From Tersicoccus mangrovi (GTDB taxonomy: Bacteria > Actinomycetota > Actinomycetes > Actinomycetales > Micrococcaceae), in assembly GCF_036881825.1 (NCBI RefSeq), contig NZ_JBAJMW010000001.1, positions 558,001 through 622,000 of the forward strand: a stretch of DNA of 64,000 nt, given 5' to 3'. Shown here piece by piece: positions 8,887 through 16,014 of the stretch; position 1 is the first letter of the stretch, and each line of letters starts with the position of its first letter. The position numbers and the translations under genes were made by a program. A model generated the notes under the pieces. It made no database searches and had not been told where the DNA came from. It saw only the letters and a program-made list of their open reading frames with translations.

Positions 8887-10062
8887 ATGGCCACAGGATC
8901 AGGCACCGGTCACCACGACACGGTACGGCCGGGCACGGTACGGCCGGGCACCGGTCACCACGACACGGACATCTCACCCGATCTTCCGCCCGTGTGCTCG
9001 ATCGTGCCGCCTTACCTGCTGCGCCGGCTCGCGGGGCTGCAGGATCCCCCACTGCTCGACGCCGCCGGTGCGGCCCGGCACGCGCTCGATCACCTCGAGC
9101 GCATCCACGCCCAGCGGCGTGGCCTCCGTGGTTCCGTCGCACCGCCGGTCACCCGCACGGGGCTCGCCCGCACCATCAGCGACGCCGAGCACGGGGAGAC
9201 GCTGCCCGGCGCCACGGTGCGCACGGAGGACCAGGGCCCCGGTGAGGACCGCGCGGTCGACGAGGCGTTCGACGGCCTGGGCCGCACGTGGGACTTCTAC
9301 GCCCAGGCCTACGGCCGCCGTTCGCTCGACGACGACGACCTGCCGCTGGACGCGACGGTCCACTTCTCACATCAGTACGACAACGCCTTCTGGAACGGCG
9401 AACGCATGGTGTTCGGCGACGGCGACGGGAACGTGTTCGTCTCGTTCACGTCCGCCCTGACCGTGATCGCGCACGAGCTGACGCACGGCGTCACGCAGTA
9501 CAGCGCGAACCTCGTCTACCAGGGGCAGTCCGGCGCCCTGAACGAGTCGGTCTCCGACGTGTTCGGGGTGCTGACCGAGCAGTGGGTGCGGGGCCAGGAC
9601 GCGGCGAGCGCCGACTGGCTCGTCGGCGCGGGCATCTTCGGCCCGTCGATCCACGGCACGGCGCTGCGCTCGCTCGCCGCGCCGGGCACGGCGTTCGACG
9701 ATCCGGTACTCGGCAAGGACCCGCAGCCGGCGCACATGGACGGCTACGTCGAGACCACCGAGGACAGCGGCGGCGTGCACCTGAACTCGGGCATCCCGAA
9801 CCACGCCTTCTACCTCGCGGCGACGGCGCTCGGCGGCAACGCGTGGGAGCGGGCGGGCCGGATCTGGTACGACACCGTCACGTCCGACCGGTTGCCCGCG
9901 AGCGCGGACTTCGCCCGGTTCGCGCAGGAGACGCTGGACGTCGCCGCCGACCGGTACGGCGCCGACAGCGCCGAGGTGAGCGCCGTGACCGACGCGTGGC
10001 AGGGGGTCGGGGTGACCCCGGGCAAGGCGGTCCGCGCCGCCGACGCACCGGCCGGGGACTGA
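8887..10062 (+). CDS. protealysin-like M4 family zinc metalloprotease
   Basis: 391 residues. Zinc site HELTH at 196-200 (His196, Glu197, His200), third ligand in GALNESVSD (Glu220), and the thermolysin-type catalytic His298 in DSGGVHLNSGIPNHAF. Near residues 37-48 is CSIVPPYLLRRL, the short protealysin-type propeptide motif; there is no signal peptide and no long FTP/PepSY propeptide, so this belongs to the protealysin-like branch of M4 rather than the secreted thermolysins. RBS gggagg lies 6 nt before ATG 8887. The N-terminal ~25 residues are encoded by short duplications. The gene is followed by an emfourin-type inhibitor, the conserved partner of this protease type. Confidence 0.92.
   Translation: MATGSGTGHHDTVRPGTVRPGTGHHDTDISPDLPPVCSIVPPYLLRRLAGLQDPPLLDAAGAARHALDHLERIHAQRRGLRGSVAPPVTRTGLARTISDAEHGETLPGATVRTEDQGPGEDRAVDEAFDGLGRTWDFYAQAYGRRSLDDDDLPLDATVHFSHQYDNAFWNGERMVFGDGDGNVFVSFTSALTVIAHELTHGVTQYSANLVYQGQSGALNESVSDVFGVLTEQWVRGQDAASADWLVGAGIFGPSIHGTALRSLAAPGTAFDDPVLGKDPQPAHMDGYVETTEDSGGVHLNSGIPNHAFYLAATALGGNAWERAGRIWYDTVTSDRLPASADFARFAQETLDVAADRYGADSAEVSAVTDAWQGVGVTPGKAVRAADAPAGD
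8902..8968 (+). repeat. duplications in the 5' end of the M4 protease gene
   Basis: A 22-bp unit beginning GGCACCGGTCACCACGACAC is present identically at 8902-8923 and 8947-8968. Between them GGTACGGCCGGGCAC is itself doubled in tandem. Both stay in frame, giving the peptide echoes GTGHHDT and TVRPG. This looks like slippage or tandem duplication in an unconserved leader. Confidence 0.8.
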
Positions 10063-10120
10063 TGGGTCGCGATTCCCGTCGACGCCGTCCCCGGGCCAGA
10101 ATGGGGACCGGGAGGCAGCC

Positions 10121-10426
10121 ATGGAGATCACGATCACGCGCACCGGCGGATTCGCCGGCCTGCGCCGGCAGTGGGTGGTGACGGTCGACGACCAGACGGC
10201 CACCCGGCTGGTCGGTGAGATGGGCGACGGCCGGACGAGCGACGGCCGGATGAACGACGGTGGCGTCACCGCACGCAGCAGTGCCCCCGAGGTCCGTGAC
10301 GGATTCAGCTACGTGTTCGCCGCCGAGGGCCACCGGATCACCATCGCCGAGTCCCGCCTCGACGGCCCCTGGCGGGAGCTGCTCGACCGCGCGCGCAGCG
10401 ACACCGGAACGACTCCCCCCGCGTGA
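10121..10426 (+). CDS. emfourin-type inhibitor of protealysin-like protease
   Basis: 101 residues, cytosolic (no signal peptide). The N-terminus MEITITRTGGFAGLRRQW matches emfourin, the small inhibitor described for Serratia protealysin and encoded directly after its protease gene. The same gene order is seen here, 58 bp after the protease stop. The C-terminal part ends in GPWRELLDRARS, also typical. RBS gggaggcagcc precedes the ATG. A Gly/Asp-rich insertion around residues 37-50 looks lineage-specific. The gene's GTGA stop/start overlap with the AEC permease implies one transcript. Confidence 0.85.
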   Translation: MEITITRTGGFAGLRRQWVVTVDDQTATRLVGEMGDGRTSDGRMNDGGVTARSSAPEVRDGFSYVFAAEGHRITIAESRLDGPWRELLDRARSDTGTTPPA

Positions 10427-11346
10427 GCGGGGTCCTCGCCGGATTCTCGATCGTCTGGGTCGTCATCGGGATCGGTTACCTGATCGGCCGCTCCGGCGTG
10501 CTCGGCCCCGACGCACAGCAGGTGCTCAGCCGCACCGTGTTCTTCGTCGGCACGCCGGCCCTCATGCTCGTCACCTTCGGCCGGACCGACCTGCACCGCG
10601 TGTTCTCGGTGCAGCTGTTCGTCGCCGCGGCCAGCGCCGGCATCGTGCTCGCGCTCTACCTGCTCTGGTCCCGGCTTGTCCTGCGGCGGCCCTGGCCGGT
10701 GGCCATCATGACGGGCGCCACGGGCTCGATCGTCAACGCCGCGAACCTCGGCATCCCCATCGCGGTCTACGTGCTCGGTGACGCCGCGGTGGCCGCCCCG
10801 ATCATCGTCTTCCAGATGACGCTGCTCACGCCCCTGATCACCGCGTCCCTCGACGTCGCCACAGCCCGACATGGGACGAGCGCGCTGCGCCGGATCCGGC
10901 AGGTCGCCGCGAACCCCGTGCTCATCGCCTCCGTGGTCGGCATCGTCCTCTCCGTCACCGGCGTCCACCTGCCGGACCTCGTCATGGAGCCGTTCCGGCT
11001 GATCAGCGGCATCGCCGTGCCCGGGATGCTCCTCGCCTTCGGGATCGGATTGCACGGCTCCCGCCCCCTGCGCGACCGGTCGCAGTGGCTGGACGTGGCC
11101 TCCGCGACGACGTCGAAGGTGCTCGTCCAGCCGCTCGTCGCCCTCGCCCTGGGCTCCCTGGTGCTGGGCCTGTCGGGGCGGGCGCTGTTCGCCGTCGTCG
11201 TCATGGCCGCGCTGCCGACCGCGCAGAACGCCTACGTCGTCGCCGCCCGGTACGGGACGGCCGTCGGCCAGACCAAGGACACCGTGCTCGTGACCACCGT
11301 GCTCTCCGTGCCGGTTCTCGTCGTCGTCGCCGCCATGCTCGCCTGA
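10423..11346 (+). CDS. AEC family transporter
   Basis: 307 residues with about 10 hydrophobic helices in the two-halves arrangement of the auxin efflux carrier (AEC) family; ...PTAQNAYVVAARYG near the C-terminus is a family hallmark. Bacterial AEC members export or exchange organic acids such as malate or malonate; the substrate here is unknown. Start: GTG at 10423 overlaps the emfourin stop codon by 4 bp. Confidence 0.85.
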   Translation: MSGVLAGFSIVWVVIGIGYLIGRSGVLGPDAQQVLSRTVFFVGTPALMLVTFGRTDLHRVFSVQLFVAAASAGIVLALYLLWSRLVLRRPWPVAIMTGATGSIVNAANLGIPIAVYVLGDAAVAAPIIVFQMTLLTPLITASLDVATARHGTSALRRIRQVAANPVLIASVVGIVLSVTGVHLPDLVMEPFRLISGIAVPGMLLAFGIGLHGSRPLRDRSQWLDVASATTSKVLVQPLVALALGSLVLGLSGRALFAVVVMAALPTAQNAYVVAARYGTAVGQTKDTVLVTTVLSVPVLVVVAAMLA

Positions 11347-11386
11347 GCTGGGCGGATCCGACCCCTGCTGGGCTAGCCTTGGGCGC

Positions 11387-12967
11387 ATGACCGAGAAGAC
11401 CTCCACGGATCAGGTCCGCGCCATCGCCGAGGGCTACACGTTCAGCGGCGCGTCCATCGCGCTGGGCGCCGCTCTCGTGGACGGGCAGGTGCACGCCGAT
11501 GCGCCCGTCCGGCTGCCCCTGGCCATGATGAACCGGCACGGCCTCGTCGCCGGCGCCACCGGCACGGGCAAGACGAAGACCCTCCAGCTGATGGCCGAAC
11601 AGCTCTCCGCCGCCGGCGTGCCGGTGTTCCTCGCGGACATCAAGGGCGACCTGAGCGGGTTGTCGGCCCCGGGGACGCCGAACGAGAGGATCACCGCCCG
11701 CGCGTCCGACGTCGGGATGGACTGGTCCCCCGCGTCGTTCCCGGTCGAGTACTACGCGCTGGGCGGCGACGGCACCGGCGTCCCCCTGCGCGCCCGCGTC
11801 TCCAGCTTCGGCCCCATCCTGCTCTCCCGGATCATGGACCTGAACGAGACGCAGGAGTCCAGCCTGCAGCTGATCTTCCACTGGGCGGACCAGCAGGGCC
11901 TGGAGCTGTACGACCTCAAGGACCTGCGCGCCGTCATCACCCACCTGACCTCGCCCGAGGGCAAGGAGTCCCTCGCCGAGCTCGGCGGCCTGTCGAAGGC
12001 CACCGCCGGCGTCATCCTGCGCGAGCTCGTGGGCCTGGAGGCCGACGGGATGGAGAAGTTCTTCGGCGAGCCGGAGTTCGACAGCAAGGACGTGCTGCGC
12101 ACCGCGGCGGACGGGCGCGGGGTCATCTCGTGCCTCGAGCTGCCCACCGTGCAGACGAAGCCGGCCCTGTTCTCGACGTTCCTCATGTGGCTGCTGGCGG
12201 ACCTGTTCGCCGATCTGCCCGAGGTGGGCGACGTGGACAAGCCCAAGCTGGTGTTCTTCTTCGACGAGGCGCACCTGCTGTTCAAGGACGCCTCCCCCGC
12301 GTTCCTCGACTCGATCCTCACCACCGTGCGCCTGATCCGCTCCAAGGGCGTGGGCATCTTCTTCGTCACCCAGACGCCGAAGGACGTGCCCGGTGACGTG
12401 CTGGGACAGCTCGCGAACCGCGTGCAGCACGCCCTGCGCGCCTTCACCCCGGACGACGCGAAGGCCCTCAAGGCGACGGTCGCCACGTTCCCCGTGAGCC
12501 CGTACGACCTGACCTCCGTGCTGACCTCCGCCGGCACCGGCGAGGCCGTCATCACCGTGATGAACGAGCGGGGCGCGCCGACCCCGGTGGCCTGGACGCG
12601 GATGATCGCGCCGCGGTCCCTCATGGGTCCCGCGCCCGCGGACGCCATGCAGGCGACCGTCGCCGCGTCGCCGGGGCAGGCGGCCTACGGCACGCCCGTC
12701 GACTCCCCGTCGGCCTACGAGAAGCTCAACGCCCGCACGACGGCCCCGGCATCCTCCGGCGGCGCCCCTGCGGGCGGTACCGACACGGAGGCTCAGCGGA
12801 TCGAGGAGCAGATCACCCGCGAGCCGGAGCGCCGGGAGCCGGAGCGCGCACGCAGCGCTCCCCGCCCCGCGCACAATCCGCTGCTCGACGTCGCCGCGGA
12901 CATCGCAGGTCAGGTCGGTCGCGAGTTCGTGCGCGGGCTGTTCGGCACGCGCCGCCGTCGTCGCTGA
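11387..12967 (+). CDS. HerA-like/DUF853 P-loop ATPase
   Basis: 526 residues. Walker A GATGTGKTK at residues 56-64 and Walker B LVFFFDEAH near residue 290; ADIKGDLSGLS, LNETQESSLQLIFHWAD and GIFFVTQTPKDVP are characteristic of the DUF853 family related to the HerA/FtsK translocase class. The last ~90 residues are a low-complexity Ala/Pro/Arg-rich tail. The role is unproven; HerA relatives pump DNA in repair or defence, while DUF853 proteins are widespread housekeeping genes of unknown job. Own promoter region of 40 bp after the AEC gene. The stop is followed one base later by the GTG of the next gene. Confidence 0.88.
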   Translation: MTEKTSTDQVRAIAEGYTFSGASIALGAALVDGQVHADAPVRLPLAMMNRHGLVAGATGTGKTKTLQLMAEQLSAAGVPVFLADIKGDLSGLSAPGTPNERITARASDVGMDWSPASFPVEYYALGGDGTGVPLRARVSSFGPILLSRIMDLNETQESSLQLIFHWADQQGLELYDLKDLRAVITHLTSPEGKESLAELGGLSKATAGVILRELVGLEADGMEKFFGEPEFDSKDVLRTAADGRGVISCLELPTVQTKPALFSTFLMWLLADLFADLPEVGDVDKPKLVFFFDEAHLLFKDASPAFLDSILTTVRLIRSKGVGIFFVTQTPKDVPGDVLGQLANRVQHALRAFTPDDAKALKATVATFPVSPYDLTSVLTSAGTGEAVITVMNERGAPTPVAWTRMIAPRSLMGPAPADAMQATVAASPGQAAYGTPVDSPSAYEKLNARTTAPASSGGAPAGGTDTEAQRIEEQITREPERREPERARSAPRPAHNPLLDVAADIAGQVGREFVRGLFGTRRRRR

Positions 12968-12968
12968 C

Positions 12969-13970
12969 GTGGCGGGCCGATTCGACGAGGCACACCGTTT
13001 CCGGCGCGCCGCCCTCTTCTGGACGCTGCTCCTGCTGGCCGTGCTCGCCGTCGCCGGCGTCGTCGTGACCACGGTCAACGCGCGCGGCTACGGCCCCGAG
13101 CATGCGGTGCGCGCGTACCTGGACGCGCTGCACGACGGCGACGGGTCCCGTGCGCTGGGGCTGCTCGGCGCGACGGTGCCGGCCGGGAATCCGACGCTGC
13201 TGAACGGAACGCCGCTCAAGCGCTCGGTCGCGCAGCTGAAGAACGTGGATCTGGCGATCACGGATCGCAACGGCGAGGACGCGACCGTGACGGCGCAGTA
13301 CACGCTCGACGGTCAGCGCGGTTCCACGGCCTTTCCCGTGCGCCGCGTGGGCTTCACGTGGCTCTTCTTCGACCGGTGGGAGCTCGCCGGCACGAGCCTG
13401 CCGCACACCACCGTCACCTTCCCCGGGCAGGATCGCGCCCGCGTGAACGGGGCGACGGTGGCCGCGCCGAACGGGAAGGCGACCGTGCTCAGCTTCGCTC
13501 CGGCGAAGGTGACGGCCGGCTGGTCCGAGGCGATGATGCAGGCGACCGACCGGAGCACGGCGGTGACGGGTCTGGGCGACGCGAACACCCTCGGCCTCAC
13601 GGCGACGCCCACGCCCGCGATGGTCAGCTCGGTCGACGACCAGGTGCGGCGGATGCTCGACCAGTGCGCGAGCCAGCAGGTCCTCGCCCCCACGGGGTGC
13701 CCGTTCTACCACTTCTCCGACAACCTGATCACCGGACCCGTCGCGTGGAAGATCACGCGGTACCCGCAGCCGCGGCTCACCTACCGGAACGGCGCATGGT
13801 CGGTGCAGCCGCTCAGCGGGCAGGCCGAGCTGAACACCCGGGAGACGGACCTGTACACCGGCGTCGAGAAGCCGCTGCGCACGACGGCCGACTTCAGCTT
13901 CACCGCGACGCTCGACGTCGAGGGCGACGGCGTCACGGTCCATCCGCGGGTCACCGGCCCGGCGGGCTGA
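12969..13970 (+). CDS. membrane-anchored protein with NTF2-like/DUF4878-type domain, unknown function
   Basis: 333 residues. One N-terminal transmembrane helix (about 17-38, FWTLLLLAVLAVAGVVVTT), the rest predicted extracytoplasmic. Residues ~45-125 (AVRAYLDALHDGDGSRALGLL ...) look like an NTF2-like/DUF4878 fold. The remainder is beta-rich with two cysteines (QCASQQ and GCPFYHF) that could form a disulfide. No catalytic motif recognised. GTG start at 12969, one base after the DUF853 ATPase stop, so the two are likely co-translated. Confidence 0.75.
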   Translation: MAGRFDEAHRFRRAALFWTLLLLAVLAVAGVVVTTVNARGYGPEHAVRAYLDALHDGDGSRALGLLGATVPAGNPTLLNGTPLKRSVAQLKNVDLAITDRNGEDATVTAQYTLDGQRGSTAFPVRRVGFTWLFFDRWELAGTSLPHTTVTFPGQDRARVNGATVAAPNGKATVLSFAPAKVTAGWSEAMMQATDRSTAVTGLGDANTLGLTATPTPAMVSSVDDQVRRMLDQCASQQVLAPTGCPFYHFSDNLITGPVAWKITRYPQPRLTYRNGAWSVQPLSGQAELNTRETDLYTGVEKPLRTTADFSFTATLDVEGDGVTVHPRVTGPAG

Positions 13971-14002
13971 GGACGCAGAAAGGGAGTGCAGAGAGACGGC
14001 GA

Positions 14003-14028
14003 CGGCTGGACCCCTCGGGGTCCCGCCG
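14003..14028. terminator. hairpin between convergent genes
   Basis: CGGC-t-GGACCC, loop ctcg, GGGTCC-c-GCCG, with one bulged or mismatched position on each side. It lies between the plus-strand stop at 13970 and the minus-strand stop at 14050, so it could end either transcript. No U-tract. Confidence 0.45.
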
Positions 14029-14049
14029 ACGTCGTGTGAATGCCCGGTG

Positions 14050-16014
14050 TCAGGCGTTGACGCCGCGCAGGTCCAGGACCAGTTCGCTCTCGCCGTCGGT
14101 GCCGACGGACACGGGGATGCCCCAGTCCTGCTGGTAGAGGTGGCAGGCGGCGTGATCCGGGATCGGGCCGTCCTTCTCACCGTCACAGGCGGCCGCGCGG
14201 GCGGTCAGGTGCAGGACGCCCTCGGGGACGTCCGGGTTGATCCGGAGCGTCCGGCTCAGGCCCGTCGAGGAGCCGGCCCCGTCGAGCAGCAGCTCGGCCG
14301 GGGTGGACGAGACCTTCAGCTGGGTCGGGTCCCCCCACCGGTCGTCCAGCTTCTGCCCCTTCGGGGCGCTGAACCGGATGGTGACGCCGAAGTCGCCGGC
14401 GGTCACGGCGCTGCGCGGGCGCTGCGTCCGGGCGGCACCCTCGTCGACGGTCAGGGCCGTCGCCGGCACCGGCAGGCGAACGAGCTGGTGGGCGTTGGTC
14501 TCGACGACGAGCAGGAGCGGCGTGGCGGCGGTGGCGTCCAGGAGCGCGTCCGAGGGCTCGGCGAGGTCGCGCGCGAGCGTGCTGACCTGGCCGGTGGCCG
14601 GCTCGTACCGGCGGATCGCGCCGTTGTAGGTGTCCGCGATCGCCACCGAGCCGTCGGGCAGCACGGTGACGCCGAGCGGGTGCTGCAGCCGGGCCTGGGC
14701 GGCGTCGCCGTCGCGGAACCCGAAGTCGAAGAGTCCCTCGCCGACCGCGGTCTCGACGGTGACGGTGCCGTCGTCGGCGGGCACCAGTCGGCGCAGGGAC
14801 GAGGTCTCGGAGTCGGCGGCCCAGATCGAGCCGTCGGGGCCGGTGGCCAGGCCGGAGGTCTGGGCGAACCAGGCGTCCGGGCCGGCGCCGTCGAGCAGTC
14901 CCTCGTTGCCGTTGCCGGCGAGGATCCGCAGCGACGGAGCGGCCGGGTCGAAGGCGAAGATCTGGTGGGTGCCGGCCATGGCGACGACCACGGACCGCAG
15001 CTCGGCGGACCACACGACGTCCCACGGCGAGGAGATCGCGACGGTCACCGGGTCGGCACCGGCAAGCCGCGCGGGCTCACGGGCGGCGTCGGCGGGGTCC
15101 TGGATGAGCCGCTGCACGCCGTTGCCGGCGACGGTCGTCACGGTGCCCCCGGCCAGGTTCAGGCCGCGCAGCCGGTGGCTGACGGTGTCGGCGACGACGA
15201 CGTCGTACCCGACCGTCTCGGCCACGTCGGCCGGCAGCAGGGCGACGCCCTGCGGCTCGCTGAAGCGTGCGCTGTCGGCGCCGCCGTCGGTGTCACCGCG
15301 CTGCCCGTCACCCCAGGCCCGCACGACGGTGGTCAGGTCGGCGTCGAGCTCGACGATCCGGTGGTGGCCGGTGTCGCTGACCAGGTAGTGGCCCTGGCCG
15401 CGGTCGCCCAGCGGCAGCACCTTGCCCGGGAAGCGGAGGGCGGACTCGGAGGCCGGCGGCGGCACGTACGGGCCCTGTCCGCGGTGCAGCGTGCCCTTCG
15501 CGTCGTGCTCCTCGACCAGCTCGGTGATCAGCGAGGCGAGGCCGTGGCCGTGCCCCTCCCCGGTCAGGTGGGCGACGATGTAGCCCTCGGGGTCGATGAC
15601 GACGAGGGTCGGCCAGGCCCGTGCGGCGTAGGCCTGCCACGTGGTCAGCTCGGGGTCGTCGAGGACGGGCCGGTGGATCTCGTAGCGGTCGACGGCCGCG
15701 GCGAGCGCGTCCGGGTCGGCCTCGTGCTCGAACTTCGGGGAGTGCACACCGATCGTGACGAGCACGTCCCCGTACTTCTCCTCGAGCGGGCGCAGCTCGT
15801 CGAGCACGTGCAGGCAGTTGATGCAGCAGAACGTCCAGAAGTCGAGGACGACGATCTTGCCGCGCAGCGACGCGAGGCTCACATCGGCGCCGCCGGTGTT
15901 CAGCCAGCCACGGCCGACCAGGTCGGAGGCCCGCACGCGGTAGTCGGTGCGCAGACTCACCGCGGACTCGGCTCCGGTGGGCTCGGTCGTGGTGCTGGTC
16001 GTGGGGCTGCTCAC
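14050..16014 (-). CDS. thioredoxin-like domain protein with NHL repeats (NHLRC2-like)
   Basis: 654 residues. Residues ~20-170 are a TlpA-type thioredoxin fold with VVLDFWTFCCINCLHVLDEL; the active-site CxxC is Cys64-Ile-Asn-Cys67. Residues ~180-500 carry NHL beta-propeller repeats (QGVALLPADV, SGLATGPDGSIWAADS, LGVTVLPDGSVAIADTYN). The last ~120 residues are a separate beta domain. This is the NHLRC2-like architecture. No signal peptide, so cytosolic by sequence. The ATG at 16014 overlaps the stop of the CopD-CtaG gene (ATGA), coupling it to copper/oxidase assembly; a redox role there is inference. Confidence 0.85.
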   Translation of the reverse strand: MSSPTTSTTTEPTGAESAVSLRTDYRVRASDLVGRGWLNTGGADVSLASLRGKIVVLDFWTFCCINCLHVLDELRPLEEKYGDVLVTIGVHSPKFEHEADPDALAAAVDRYEIHRPVLDDPELTTWQAYAARAWPTLVVIDPEGYIVAHLTGEGHGHGLASLITELVEEHDAKGTLHRGQGPYVPPPASESALRFPGKVLPLGDRGQGHYLVSDTGHHRIVELDADLTTVVRAWGDGQRGDTDGGADSARFSEPQGVALLPADVAETVGYDVVVADTVSHRLRGLNLAGGTVTTVAGNGVQRLIQDPADAAREPARLAGADPVTVAISSPWDVVWSAELRSVVVAMAGTHQIFAFDPAAPSLRILAGNGNEGLLDGAGPDAWFAQTSGLATGPDGSIWAADSETSSLRRLVPADDGTVTVETAVGEGLFDFGFRDGDAAQARLQHPLGVTVLPDGSVAIADTYNGAIRRYEPATGQVSTLARDLAEPSDALLDATAATPLLLVVETNAHQLVRLPVPATALTVDEGAARTQRPRSAVTAGDFGVTIRFSAPKGQKLDDRWGDPTQLKVSSTPAELLLDGAGSSTGLSRTLRINPDVPEGVLHLTARAAACDGEKDGPIPDHAACHLYQQDWGIPVSVGTDGESELVLDLRGVNA

